A DNA stretch of 64,000 nt from Anaerovibrio sp. JC8 (GTDB taxonomy: Bacteria; Bacillota; Negativicutes; Selenomonadales; Selenomonadaceae): assembly GCF_002100115.1 (NCBI RefSeq), contig NZ_ANBM01000004.1, positions 186,001 to 250,000 on the forward strand. The letters run 5' to 3'. The position numbers were made by a program, and so were the translations under genes. Under the pieces are notes generated by a model, which was not told the origin of the DNA, searched no databases, and was given only the letters and a program-made list of their open reading frames with translations. This document shows, one piece after another, positions 50,304 to 59,973 of this stretch (positions are counted from its first letter, which is position 1; each line of letters opens with the position of its first letter).

Positions 50304-51551
50304 TCAGTCTCTCCCGAACAAATCCCTAGTATAAACCTTATCTTTCACATCACGCAGACACTCATCAAATCTGTTTGCAATAATGCAATGGCACATATGC
50401 TTAAATTCTTCAAGGTCACCAATCACTTTACTTCCGAAGAAGGTGGTACCAGCATCCAATGTAGGCTCATAAATAACCACATTAGCACCTTTGGCCTTGA
50501 TACGCTTCATTACCCCCTGAATTGCCGACTGTCTGAAATTATCCGAGTTGCTTTTCATAGTCAGCCTGTATACGCCAATCACGCAGTCTTTTTCCGTATC
50601 CTTGCTATATGCTCCGTGACTGTAATAATCATAATAGCCAGCCTTTTTCAGCACCTGATCGGCAATAAAGTCTTTTCTGGTACGATTGCTTTCCACGATG
50701 GCACTTATCATATTCTGAGGTACATCTGAATAATTCGCCAAAAGCTGCTTAGTATCCTTTGGCAGGCAGTAGCCACCATAACCGAAGGACGGATTATTAT
50801 AATGCGTACCAATACGCGGATCCAATCCAATCCCCTGAATTATATCTTTTGTATTTAGTCCTTTCATCTCCGCATATGTATCCAGCTCATTAAAATAAGA
50901 CACCCGCAGTGCCAAATATGTATTGGCAAAAAGTTTTACTGCTTCTGCCTCAGCAAATCCCATAAACAATGTATCTATATTTTCTTTCTCCGCCCCATCC
51001 TGCAAGAGCCTGGCAAATGTTTCTGCCCACACTCTACTATTGTCATCGCAGCCCACAATAATTCTGCTGGGATATAGATTATCATACAATGCCTTGGATT
51101 CCCGCAAAAACTCTGGCGAGAAGATAATTCTTTCGGTTCCGTACTTTTCTCTAATTCTTTCTGTATATCCCACCGGAATTGTACTCTTTATCACCATAAT
51201 GGCAGTATCGTTGTATTTCAGCACCTGTTCAATAACGCTCTCTACTGATGAACAATCAAAATGCTGGGTTACCGGATCATAATTCGTAGGCGTTGCAATC
51301 ACAACAAAATCAGCCTCTTTATATACACCAGCTCCATCCAATGTAGCTGTCAACTTCAGAGGCTTTTCCTTCAAATACTTTTCGATATATTCATCCTGAA
51401 TAGGGGATACCTTACTATTTAGTTTCCTTACTTTATCTTCTACAACATCCACAGCAACCACATCATGGTGCTGAGATAATAACACCGCCATGGATAAACC
51501 CACATATCCTGTACCTGCCACGGCAATTTTCAGTCTTTCATAATCTCTCAT
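50304..51551 (-). CDS. ugd: UDP-glucose 6-dehydrogenase
   Basis: Oxidises UDP-glucose to UDP-glucuronate with two NAD. A 415-residue protein: [18 protein letters not shown] (NAD loop), [26 protein letters not shown], catalytic [15 protein letters not shown] (Cys262), and the C-terminal [14 protein letters not shown]. It supplies the epimerase at 36.7 kb. A degraded second copy is at 38.9 kb. No membrane segment. Confidence 0.95.
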   Translation of the reverse strand: MRDYERLKIAVAGTGYVGLSMAVLLSQHHDVVAVDVVEDKVRKLNSKVSPIQDEYIEKYLKEKPLKLTATLDGAGVYKEADFVVIATPTNYDPVTQHFDCSSVESVIEQVLKYNDTAIMVIKSTIPVGYTERIREKYGTERIIFSPEFLRESKALYDNLYPSRIIVGCDDNSRVWAETFARLLQDGAEKENIDTLFMGFAEAEAVKLFANTYLALRVSYFNELDTYAEMKGLNTKDIIQGIGLDPRIGTHYNNPSFGYGGYCLPKDTKQLLANYSDVPQNMISAIVESNRTRKDFIADQVLKKAGYYDYYSHGAYSKDTEKDCVIGVYRLTMKSNSDNFRQSAIQGVMKRIKAKGANVVIYEPTLDAGTTFFGSKVIGDLEEFKHMCHCIIANRFDECLRDVKDKVYTRDLFGRD

Positions 51552-51621
51552 ATACTCACCATATATCTATATAGTTATTCATCACCTATATTAATCTATC
51601 GGATAAGGCATCAATCGCCAC

Positions 51622-52392
51622 CTATCCACGCCACCAGCTCATATCCCCATCCACTACACGTCTGCCGCTGTCAGGGCAATCGGTGATAATGGCATCCACA
51701 CCCAGATCAGCCCAGCGTTTGATCTCGCTTTTCATATCTATCGTCCAAAGATGTACCTTGATACCCTTTTGGTGACAAGCTTCCAAGACACTTTCCTGCA
51801 TTTTGGTATATGGTGGATGATAGGCCTCTGCCCCCAGTTTCAAAACATAATCCGCCGCTTTTCCAATCAAATCACCGGAAAGAAGGCCGAATCGTGAAGG
51901 ATAGCCTTTTACCTTACTGTATTCCATAGCTTTTTTCACAGAATAATGATTGAAGGAGGAATATATTACCCGCTCATCCATACCCATGGAATGCACCATA
52001 TCCAAGGTCTTTTCTTCCAAGCCCTCATAATAAATGGCACCAGATTTTAATTCAATATTCAGCTCCAGCTCTGTACTACGTAAAAGACAAAGCAAATCCT
52101 CCAGCGTAGGAATCTCCGTTTTACCAAATTCCGGATGGGTTTTGCTAAAGGAAAATCCCCGCAACTCAGCTAAAGTATAATCCTTTAACCAGCCACTGCC
52201 GTCGCTTACCCTGTCTATACGTTCATCATGACATAGCACCAATACTCCATCTTTGGTAAGCTGCACATCTGTCTCAATGCCGTCTGCCCCCATCTTTATA
52301 GCCCGTTCAAAAGCCGGCATAGTGTTTTCCGGGGCATATTGCTTATCCCAACCGGAGGCCCCCCGATGGGCCCAGATTTTTGTTTTTGCCAC
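51622..52392 (-). CDS. Glycerophosphodiester phosphodiesterase family protein
   Basis: A 256-residue GDPD-type TIM barrel: IWAHRGASGWDKQYAPENTMPAF (catalytic HRG and E-N-T), GADGIETDVQLTKDGVLVLCHDE, LNIELK, and VHLWTIDMKSEIKRWADLGVDAIITD read in parts. Family members split glycerophosphodiesters into glycerol 3-phosphate and an alcohol. It has no signal peptide, so it would act in the cytosol. Starts two bases after the TagD-oxidoreductase gene (GTG 52392 after GGAGGG), strongly suggesting a shared glycerol-phosphate role. Confidence 0.92.
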   Translation of the reverse strand: MAKTKIWAHRGASGWDKQYAPENTMPAFERAIKMGADGIETDVQLTKDGVLVLCHDERIDRVSDGSGWLKDYTLAELRGFSFSKTHPEFGKTEIPTLEDLLCLLRSTELELNIELKSGAIYYEGLEEKTLDMVHSMGMDERVIYSSFNHYSVKKAMEYSKVKGYPSRFGLLSGDLIGKAADYVLKLGAEAYHPPYTKMQESVLEACHQKGIKVHLWTIDMKSEIKRWADLGVDAIITDCPDSGRRVVDGDMSWWRG

Positions 52393-52394
52393 TT

Positions 52395-53747
52395 CTATAT
52401 TCCCTCCTGAAGTTTCTTTCTGGCTGCCAAAAGTTTCTCCATAATATCAGCCATAGCGATACTTTCGGCGGCTGTGAGCTTAAAATCACTCTTGCCGTAA
52501 CCATTTATCGTAGAGATAAAGTCACTCAATTCATAACGGAGACCTCCGCCTAAGAAACGGGTAGAAATCTTCTGATTCTGCTCCCTGTCCTCATAGCATA
52601 CTTCAAATTCGTGGGTTAGCCACCACGGAGATGGTACCAGAATGTATCCCTTAGTACCGGATATAAGAAGCTGCCCTTCCGACTTTACCTTTAGGCCCGT
52701 CTTGGCAGTAGCTATAGCTGTAGGATAGGTAAAATAGGCCTTAGTATAAACATCTACACCATTATCAGCCAAAAACATTTTAAACTCAACGCTATCGTAC
52801 TCAAGGCCCAGAATTTTAAAAATAGGAAGCAGCGCGTAGCTGCCGAACTCCGTGAAACTGCCGCCGCACTCTGTATCCGAAAGTTCACGAAGGTGATCCG
52901 CCGTCAACCTCGAAAAACAAGCTTCCACATCACGCACTTCACCAATGGTTCCACTTTTTACTGTGCTAAGCAAACGAATAAAGCCAGGAGCATGGGCGGT
53001 CTTTATGGCCTCCATTAGCACCAGTTTTTTTTCTTTTGCTATTGCATAAAGTTCCTCAGCCTGGGCTTTAGTAAGCGCCAACGGTTTCTCACAGAGAACA
53101 TGTATACCGTGTTCCAAAGCACTCTTGGCATATGGATAGTGAAATGCATGTGGAGCCGCAATATTCACTGCATTTACCTTGCTGTACAGTTCATCAATGT
53201 TATCCGTGTAAAAATCCAGCTTGTGACTCTCTGCAAACTGCTTAGCACTTTCAATATGTGGGTTATACACCCCATCAATAGTGAGACCGCTTACGAACCT
53301 GGACTCAGGAACAAAGCGCCCAGCGATCCGGCCGCTGCCAATAATCCCCATATGCACCAGCTCATAGGCCTGAGCCCTGAGCCTGGTACTGGAAACGCCC
53401 TCGGTACGGGGGAGATAGATAACATCACAATACTCCTTCAGATAGTCAAAATGCCCTGTCCAGTCCGAGCCTACCGTGAATACATCCACCTGATACTTCT
53501 GGATGTCCTCTACCTTCTGCCCCATATGATCTTCCACAATAATTTCATCAGCAAAGCCTGTAGCCTTTACATTTTCAATACGTTTCATAATAGGGTCGAT
53601 AAGGTTCAGTTTACCCCGCTCCTCATCAAAATGCTCCGTTGTCACGCCAACAATAAGGTAATCACCCAATGCTTTGGCACGCTCCAGCAAACGATAATGT
53701 CCTCTATGGAAAAGATCGAAAGACCCGTAAGTAATGACCTTCTTCAT
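52395..53747 (-). CDS. TagD-like cytidylyltransferase fused to Gfo/Idh/MocA oxidoreductase
   Basis: A 450-residue fusion. Residues 1-130: glycerol-3-phosphate cytidylyltransferase type (VITYGSFDLFHRGHYRLLERA, VFTVGSDWTGHFDYL, GVSSTRLRAQ). Residues about 133-445: Gfo/Idh/MocA dehydrogenase (MGIIGSGRIAGRFVPESRF, NIAAPHAFHYPYAKSALEHGIHVLCEKPLAL read in parts, with the catalytic EKP). The oxidoreductase may form the alcohol phosphate that is then activated with CTP, but the reaction is unknown. Start has GGGGGGCGACAT. Neighbours: phosphoesterase, CDP-glycerol-type transferase, GDPD. Confidence 0.9.
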   Translation of the reverse strand: MKKVITYGSFDLFHRGHYRLLERAKALGDYLIVGVTTEHFDEERGKLNLIDPIMKRIENVKATGFADEIIVEDHMGQKVEDIQKYQVDVFTVGSDWTGHFDYLKEYCDVIYLPRTEGVSSTRLRAQAYELVHMGIIGSGRIAGRFVPESRFVSGLTIDGVYNPHIESAKQFAESHKLDFYTDNIDELYSKVNAVNIAAPHAFHYPYAKSALEHGIHVLCEKPLALTKAQAEELYAIAKEKKLVLMEAIKTAHAPGFIRLLSTVKSGTIGEVRDVEACFSRLTADHLRELSDTECGGSFTEFGSYALLPIFKILGLEYDSVEFKMFLADNGVDVYTKAYFTYPTAIATAKTGLKVKSEGQLLISGTKGYILVPSPWWLTHEFEVCYEDREQNQKISTRFLGGGLRYELSDFISTINGYGKSDFKLTAAESIAMADIMEKLLAARKKLQEGI

Positions 53748-53763
53748 ATGTCGCCCCCCTCAA

Positions 53764-55083
53764 CTATATATTGCGATCATGACCAGCACCAAACCGCACA
53801 AAATGCATTTTTCCACTGTTTTTAATAACAAGTATATCCCACAACTCCTGAGATACTTCCCCAAAAACTCTTTCTGGTGTGAAACTGCCTTTCACCTTGC
53901 GCTCAGTCATATCCTCACATTTGGCACAACCAATAGCAATGATAGGGAAAATTTTCCTTCCCCGCCACTGATAAACAAAGTCTGCGTGGGCATGCCCATG
54001 AATATGGCCCAGTATCCTTGAACCACTGCTGTCCAATGCCTGCATCAGCAAATTACCATTGCGGATTTCCTCCGACCATGGATCCAGTTCTGCCAATGGG
54101 GCATCATGGGAAAAAATCATCACCCGCCAGTCTTTCGGTACTTCTTTCAATGTTTCACGCACCCAAGAAATCTGGGTTAAATCAAATCCATATCGCGGCC
54201 TGGATTCATTCTGGTATGCACTTAGATAGAAACAACGTAGCTTTTGCTGTGAGTAATCCACAAAATAATACGTCTTGTCTTTATCCTGCTTCCACTTGGC
54301 GACATCCCCCTGGTAAAGCTCTGCCTGTTCATGGAGAGACATAGACTCAGGATTGCCATGGAAATAATTGGCATCATGATTTCCCAAAACAATGTGTATC
54401 GGCACATTCAACTTATTCAAATCATTTAGCATGGATGACACATAAAATCGTGTCATAGCCTTTGATACCGTGCCATCTGTCATATCCCCCAGATGAATAA
54501 CACCATCAAAGCTGACTTTTTCCTGTAAAGCCTTGAGATTTGCTGCCGTATCTTGCCATGTGCCATTTACTGTAGCATGAGTATCGGTTAGCACAGCCAG
54601 TACCAAATCGCCCTCTGAACGAATATCTTTGACTTTATCTGCCACACGCTGTACCTCATCCCAAAATACTTTTGGCATAGGGCTTTGCCCCAATGATTTT
54701 ACAGATATGATATTTTCTACATTAGCAGCCTCATCAGAGGTAATTGTCTCACCATCCATCCGCCGTAGGCATACACGAAAATAACATCTATCATTAAATA
54801 TATAATCTTCATCCATAAAGCTCTCTTGCAGGGAGCCCACCTGGTAGGTACCCCATATCTGTTCAGGAGCATAGTCATAAGTATGAATGTACTTATCTGC
54901 CATCTCCAGCTTGTAGCAAGCTACAGCATAGCGATAACGATTGTCTAATAAATGAATTATAGTTCCCCTATCAGCAAGATAAAATCCCTCTGTAGCCATC
55001 ATCTGCCGATGTCCGCGTTCCAAACAGCCATTTTGAGGATTCAACCAATAGCCATTCGTCACTTCCAGCACTCTTTTTTCCAT
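53764..55083 (-). CDS. Calcineurin-like metallophosphoesterase
   Basis: A 439-residue protein. The N-terminal about 150 residues are beta-rich and unlike known phosphoesterases. From about 160 all metal motifs appear: LAVLTDTHATVNG (D-x-H), HLGDMTDGTVS (GDxxD), VLGNHDANYF (GNHD), MIFSHDAPLAE and GHIHGHAHADF. It may hydrolyse a phosphodiester in the same decoration pathway, e.g. trimming a CDP- or glycerophospho-intermediate. Its ATG overlaps the upstream stop by one base (TGATG). Confidence 0.88.
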   Translation of the reverse strand: MEKRVLEVTNGYWLNPQNGCLERGHRQMMATEGFYLADRGTIIHLLDNRYRYAVACYKLEMADKYIHTYDYAPEQIWGTYQVGSLQESFMDEDYIFNDRCYFRVCLRRMDGETITSDEAANVENIISVKSLGQSPMPKVFWDEVQRVADKVKDIRSEGDLVLAVLTDTHATVNGTWQDTAANLKALQEKVSFDGVIHLGDMTDGTVSKAMTRFYVSSMLNDLNKLNVPIHIVLGNHDANYFHGNPESMSLHEQAELYQGDVAKWKQDKDKTYYFVDYSQQKLRCFYLSAYQNESRPRYGFDLTQISWVRETLKEVPKDWRVMIFSHDAPLAELDPWSEEIRNGNLLMQALDSSGSRILGHIHGHAHADFVYQWRGRKIFPIIAIGCAKCEDMTERKVKGSFTPERVFGEVSQELWDILVIKNSGKMHFVRFGAGHDRNI

Positions 55084-57713
55084 CAGCCTAGCCTCCTAAG
55101 GATTTCTTCCTTAACCTTCTCCCCGCAAGTACCATCACAGTTCTGAGCCAACTCCGACCAGGCCTCACGCTGTTTTTCCCTGTCGTGGGTACCATTTGCC
55201 ACATAATCAACAAACTGACTTATTGAGCGGAGAGTTCTCTGCTCCCCAGTAGCATAAGGAATATCTTTTCCCATTCGGCCAAAGGTCTGCTCTATAGGTG
55301 TAGGCCACAATTTGGTCTGTTTCTCCGTCAATCGGCAAGGAACCTCCCTGTAAGTTAGGGTATGGAAGTCATACCAATAAAGGCGATTATCATAAGCAAA
55401 CTGTATACCCCTTACGGCCGTATCATTCCAAGGCTGGTAATATAACGACCAAAGGCAACCCACGCTGGTGAGGTGGGACTGCTGTAAAAAGTAATAGGAT
55501 TTTCTTTCTTCCCAAGCAAATGGCAAGCCCATATCCACCTTCTCCAACTTCTTTTCTACCATATTCAGCCGCATGGCCATGCTACCATAACACGGCAAAA
55601 GGTAAATATAACCATCTACCCTAACAATACCAGAAAATTTATATTGATCCTTACCATTCCACCAATCTGTCTGGCATTGATAATTCTCAGGATAATCCTC
55701 AATATCCAGCACTTCGCATTCTCCAGTATGAGTATTCCAACGACGAATTTTCGTGGTCAGTCGAGGGAATAGCAAAAAAATTCCCGAGCCGTACTTCTCC
55801 TCCACTATAGCACAACAGTCCGTGTCCTCAGGCCCCACAGCCTGCCAAGAATATTCTCCAGTGACCAAATCAAAGTTCATGACCCGATTGGTCTGAAAGG
55901 AAGCAACATATGCCTGATTTGGATAGTTTATCCAGCAAGCCGGACCCATAAGTTCCATATGCTCCGCTGTCACCATCGGCAATATTTCTTCTACGCACTC
56001 ACGGAGGTACTTCAACTCCCCACTTTGCTTATCCAACCGCAAAATTGCAGAATATCTGTATGGTAAAAAATACAGATAGCGCTCCCCTTTCAATATCCCA
56101 CAAAAATTGCCACTCTCCAATGGATTATCATAAGGTATATCCTGCCGTTCTCCCGTTGTCTCATCAAATATGCAAATAGTTTTTGCACTGCCAGGGGCGA
56201 AGTAGGACTTATAATTTTCCTCATCCATTATAAAAGTTGCATAATTCTTACTATCAGGGGTATTGCCAAAATCAATCAATGTTGTAATCTCCCCACTTTC
56301 CCAATCCATACGGCAGAATCTGTTATAATGAGGAGCTAAAAAATAGCTGTGTTTAATGTCATTGTCCACAATATGGGTACCAATCTGCAGACTTGCCCGC
56401 TCCTCCAAAGTTGGTTCCTGCCACAGAGTATAGTCCTCTGCAAAAAAGATAGGCTTACCCGCATAACCAAAGAGACTTACTACCGATGATGAACTCTCTC
56501 CCAAATAGGCATCAGAAATCGCCATAGCCATATCTATATCAGGAGTATCGTCAAATATCCCAATTGCCTCATCTTTAAATCTCTGTTTCAAGGCAAGATA
56601 ACTATCCAACAAGTCCGACCTTATCGAATTCAAGCAAGACTCTATCAAAGGATGCGGGCGCCAAAGAATAACCACATCTTTGCGCCGACTAAAGACATCA
56701 AAAATGTAGCTCATTTTCTTTAAGAACCGATCCCCCTGCTGAAGTATGCCGGAAATACTGGTGTTATAGAATATGACTTTGCGTCCGCCAATATAATCTA
56801 GCCATTCCGCTGGTATCTGATGGTGTTTTTCACAATAAAAAATTCTGTCTATCTTTGGCGAACCCAAAGCCAAAATTTTTTCCTTAGGAACGAAATCATA
56901 AAGATACGGTTCCTCCCCTTCCTTTATTTCTGAAAAACGCATTGGAGCAATCTGCATATCATCCTGCTGAACCACCATATAATCCATATGATTGTACACA
57001 GAAAGGTTAGTTTGCAACTCCGGCCAACGGCGCCCAACAACAAAGTAAGGCACATAAACTAATAGGTCCGTATATTTTTTCAGATTAAAGGAGTAATAAG
57101 CCGAATCGACAGATGTGGCAGAATTATAATTATCATACGGATTGTGAACAAAAATCACATCTGGATGCATGGATTCCAAATTAACCGTCTGCCAATCCAA
57201 TGTAGGTATATCTTTAGGAAATAAATCCCTCTCACAATGCCACTCTTTAACTGTACGGTCCTGGTTTAAATCACAATACGGAATAGGCACAACATGGGCA
57301 TTGCAATGCTCTTTATCCTCAGCAAGGGCCCTCCACACACTTTCCAGGCTATCCCACATGGAGGCTTTATATGGCAGGAATACTATCTCCTTCTTTATCT
57401 CCTTTTCGCCACGCAGCAATTGCAGTACATAATCCACTATTTCCCTGCAAAGCCCACGGCACTCATCTGTTTCAGCACGTCCAAGAGCTGACCAATCCGT
57501 ATCTGTTATTGTCTGTTTAAGAGTTTGCAGCATATCATGGTACTGCTCATAACGTATTGAAGATAACCCGATCTGGCATTTATCATCAACATCCCGCAGA
57601 ATCTCCATGACTATATTGGTCTGTTCCTTATCTCGCCAGTCAATCTGCTGAAAAATCTGCAGAAGCGATGCAAAATTCTCTATTAATTCTTTCTGTACAG
57701 CCCGATCCATCAT
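55083..57713 (-). CDS. CDP-glycerol-type phosphotransferase with C-terminal seven-repeat (propeller-like) domain
   Basis: An 876-residue protein. Residues 1-105 are helical. Residues about 106-450 resemble teichoic-acid-type CDP-glycerol glycerophosphotransferases (GT-B fold): DVIFVHNPYDNYN, ILALGSPKIDRIFY, KVIFYNTSISGIL, VVILWRPHPLIESC, and ISDAYLGESSSSVVSLFGYAGKP read in parts. Residues 465-800 contain seven related repeats (at about 467, 514, 558, 612, 657, 714, 779) of type hydrophobic-x-D-x3-G-E-x3-h, fitting a seven-bladed propeller. Combined with TagD next door, it is the likely acceptor of CDP-glycerol or an analogue. Unusual architecture; acceptor unknown. Confidence 0.8.
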   Translation of the reverse strand: MMDRAVQKELIENFASLLQIFQQIDWRDKEQTNIVMEILRDVDDKCQIGLSSIRYEQYHDMLQTLKQTITDTDWSALGRAETDECRGLCREIVDYVLQLLRGEKEIKKEIVFLPYKASMWDSLESVWRALAEDKEHCNAHVVPIPYCDLNQDRTVKEWHCERDLFPKDIPTLDWQTVNLESMHPDVIFVHNPYDNYNSATSVDSAYYSFNLKKYTDLLVYVPYFVVGRRWPELQTNLSVYNHMDYMVVQQDDMQIAPMRFSEIKEGEEPYLYDFVPKEKILALGSPKIDRIFYCEKHHQIPAEWLDYIGGRKVIFYNTSISGILQQGDRFLKKMSYIFDVFSRRKDVVILWRPHPLIESCLNSIRSDLLDSYLALKQRFKDEAIGIFDDTPDIDMAMAISDAYLGESSSSVVSLFGYAGKPIFFAEDYTLWQEPTLEERASLQIGTHIVDNDIKHSYFLAPHYNRFCRMDWESGEITTLIDFGNTPDSKNYATFIMDEENYKSYFAPGSAKTICIFDETTGERQDIPYDNPLESGNFCGILKGERYLYFLPYRYSAILRLDKQSGELKYLRECVEEILPMVTAEHMELMGPACWINYPNQAYVASFQTNRVMNFDLVTGEYSWQAVGPEDTDCCAIVEEKYGSGIFLLFPRLTTKIRRWNTHTGECEVLDIEDYPENYQCQTDWWNGKDQYKFSGIVRVDGYIYLLPCYGSMAMRLNMVEKKLEKVDMGLPFAWEERKSYYFLQQSHLTSVGCLWSLYYQPWNDTAVRGIQFAYDNRLYWYDFHTLTYREVPCRLTEKQTKLWPTPIEQTFGRMGKDIPYATGEQRTLRSISQFVDYVANGTHDREKQREAWSELAQNCDGTCGEKVKEEILRRLG

Positions 57714-57761
57714 CTTAAAAACACATCCTATCTAAAACAATACCTCTTATTAATATTAAAC

Positions 57762-57808
57762 AAAAAATGCCCAAATCCTCTTTAGTTCATCGGATATAGG
57801 CACTTTTT
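57762..57808. promoter_or_regulatory. Terminator- or attenuator-like hairpin in divergent spacer
   Basis: AAAAAATGCC...ATCC and GGAT...GGCACTTTTT are near-perfect inverted repeats with a 13-base loop and poly-U-like tails on both strands. It sits in the 174-base spacer between the divergently transcribed 55.1-57.7 kb and 57.9 kb genes, so it may act as leader attenuator for the minus operon. Confidence 0.5.
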
Positions 57809-57827
57809 ACTATACTGACTAAAATCT

Positions 57828-57855
57828 TTTCCATTAATCCTTACCGTAGTATACT
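57828..57855 (+). promoter_or_regulatory. Probable promoter of the fucosyltransferase-like gene
   Basis: TTTCCA (57828-57833), a 16-base spacer, then TATACT (57850-57855), about 33 bases before the ATG. The -35 is a weak match. Confidence 0.4.
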
Positions 57856-57887
57856 AAAATCAAATAACCACTCAAAGGAGATGTGTC

Positions 57888-58790
57888 ATGAAAATCCAAT
57901 TTCTCAATGGTGGATTAGCCAACCAGACATTTCAATACATTTTCACCCGCTACTATGAGCTATCTCATCCTGGCGAGCAGATGTTTCTAGATGACTCGTA
58001 TTTTGCCTTGAACACAGTACATAATGGCTACGAACTGGAAAAGGTATTTCCCAATGCCCGCCCCCGTATGTTGAGCCATTTTTTCGATGAGGATATATGG
58101 GAATATATGCTTGACGAAAAGCGCAAAGGTAAGAGCATCCCCCAGATTCTGACCGAAAATGGAATTCCCATTACCATGCTATCAGAATTTGGCGATAGCT
58201 ACAAAAATTTCAATCCCTTCGATGGTGACGTAAAGTACGTGGAAGCCCATGTTTTCCAGCCGCAAATCTGTGATGTTCCTTACGAGAATGTATACTACCA
58301 CGGATACTGGATAAACAGGGACTGGCTATATTCATATAAAGAAACCCTGGTGCCGGAATTGGCTTTTCCAGAAGTAACGGAGCCTCACAATATTGCATAT
58401 ATGAAAGAAATCCAAAACACCAACTCCGTCTCCATTCACATACGCCGTGGAGATTTCGTTAAGATTGGCTGGAGCCTCCCTACTGAGCAAATAAGGGATA
58501 TTCTTCTTTATTTCTTAGACAATACCCCTAAGCACCTTAATTTCCATGCCTTTGTCTTTTCTGATGACATACCCTGGTGCAGGGAAAATTTTATGCAATT
58601 AGGCTTAAACAAATTCTACAAATGCACCTTCGTTGAAGGAAACACCGACGGGCTGAACTATCGGGATATGCAGCTTATGAGCAGCTGCAAGGCTATGATA
58701 CAGTCCAACAGCTCCTTCGGATATCTGGCAGCATTGCTTAATCAGAATAAGCAATACATTTTAAATCCATTTGATGCACGACCAGTTTAA
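57888..58790 (+). CDS. Family 11 glycosyltransferase (alpha-1,2-fucosyltransferase-like)
   Basis: The only plus-strand gene. 300 residues with the GT11 signature: FLNGGLANQTFQYIFTRYYE at the N-terminus, VSIHIRRGDFVK (HxRRxD, binding GDP-sugar), FVFSDDIPWCREN and QSNSSFGYLAALLN. GT11 enzymes use GDP-fucose; no GDP-fucose synthesis gene is in the window. Strong AAAGGAG ribosome site. Convergent with the GT2 gene at only seven bases. Confidence 0.9.
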   Translation: MKIQFLNGGLANQTFQYIFTRYYELSHPGEQMFLDDSYFALNTVHNGYELEKVFPNARPRMLSHFFDEDIWEYMLDEKRKGKSIPQILTENGIPITMLSEFGDSYKNFNPFDGDVKYVEAHVFQPQICDVPYENVYYHGYWINRDWLYSYKETLVPELAFPEVTEPHNIAYMKEIQNTNSVSIHIRRGDFVKIGWSLPTEQIRDILLYFLDNTPKHLNFHAFVFSDDIPWCRENFMQLGLNKFYKCTFVEGNTDGLNYRDMQLMSSCKAMIQSNSSFGYLAALLNQNKQYILNPFDARPV

Positions 58791-58797
58791 TATCCGC

Positions 58798-59973
58798 TCA
58801 ATCACGCGCAGGCATGCGATAAACATGCTCAGCATCACCAAAGTATAAAAGGCCTTCATCACTCAACGAAGCACGCAAGGTCTGAATGAGTTTTTCTCCA
58901 TCTGGCATAATGCGAGCATTGCCCAACAAGGCAATCCTATCGAATTTCTGCCCCGCAAAATGTGCTGCCAGCCCCTGACGGAAATCCTTGCATGCATACA
59001 CCTGAAAAGTCCTGCCCGCCATCTGCATGCCAATTTCACTATCAGTCAATCCATACAGCCTAAGACTGGCATTTCGTCGGTGCAGCCAAAACAAGTTATA
59101 GGCCAAGTCACAATTAACGATTAGAATGTCCTTGCCCTGTTCTATCTCATCTGCCATAGAAGTTATCATTTCATCAGACATGTGATAGTTTTCTGTGACC
59201 TCCCACTTCTGCAAAAAATAAGCCCGATTTCTCTCAATAAGCTGCTGATATTTCCGTTCCTTTTCCAACTGCTGCTCAGGATTATTTTTCCCGGAAAATG
59301 CCACACTGCCAAAATGATGGATATATGTATCCCCGCATAGCAGCAATTCATACCCAGCCTGACGCATGCGCAGACAATAATCATCATCCTCGAAATTACC
59401 TGGACTGAAAGCTTCATCCAGGCCACCAATTCTTTCGTAAACATCCCGCTTGAACATCAGGCAAAACCCCACTAACAGCAGCCATGGATACCATTTATGT
59501 GAATCCTGCTGATTAAATTTCTCCGCAGCTTCCTCCAGGCCTTCCAATGATTCATATTCAACATTACTGATACTCTGTTCATTGGAGCAGTGATTTGTTA
59601 AGCAACTAACTGCACCGATATCAGCCCCACTATACAAAGCTGCCAGCATATTGTCCAGCCACCGTGGTGTTACTATGGTATCATTATTAAGCAATAACAT
59701 CTCGGTTCCCTGGGCTATTTTCATGCCCTGATTACAGCCCTTTGGGAAGCCCACATTTTCCTGATTCAATATCAGGCGGATATCATTCTGCTGTTTGAGC
59801 CACTCAGCCGAACCATCCTTGGAGGCATTGTCAACCACGATTATTTCATAGGTTCCTGGACGCGTATGTTTACGGATACTATCAATACAAAGCTGTGTGT
59901 ATTCCAAAGCGTTATAGCTCAATATGATAATACTAGTAAGTTTTTTACCTTCTACTTTGTCATTATCTTTCAT
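58798..59973 (-). CDS. Family 2 glycosyltransferase (rhamnosyltransferase-like)
   Basis: A GT-A protein of 391 residues: TSIIILSYNALEYTQLCIDSI, IIVVDNASKDGSAEWL, NQENVGFPKGCNQGMKIAQG, LLLNNDTIV, then PGNFEDDDYCLRMRQAGYEL (catalytic acids). These blocks match the rhamnosyltransferase-like branch (GT2, WbbL type). The last about 130 residues form an extra domain (DILIVNCDLAYNLFWL, FDRIALLGNARIMPDG) of unknown role. Start ATG 59973 or 59979; overlaps the upstream gene by 11 bases. Confidence 0.88.
   Translation of the reverse strand: MKDNDKVEGKKLTSIIILSYNALEYTQLCIDSIRKHTRPGTYEIIVVDNASKDGSAEWLKQQNDIRLILNQENVGFPKGCNQGMKIAQGTEMLLLNNDTIVTPRWLDNMLAALYSGADIGAVSCLTNHCSNEQSISNVEYESLEGLEEAAEKFNQQDSHKWYPWLLLVGFCLMFKRDVYERIGGLDEAFSPGNFEDDDYCLRMRQAGYELLLCGDTYIHHFGSVAFSGKNNPEQQLEKERKYQQLIERNRAYFLQKWEVTENYHMSDEMITSMADEIEQGKDILIVNCDLAYNLFWLHRRNASLRLYGLTDSEIGMQMAGRTFQVYACKDFRQGLAAHFAGQKFDRIALLGNARIMPDGEKLIQTLRASLSDEGLLYFGDAEHVYRMPARD

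Noticed and set aside
53100-53825. 241-codon plus-strand open frame
   Set aside because: Antisense to the TagD-oxidoreductase fusion, whose motifs are complete; no ribosome site.
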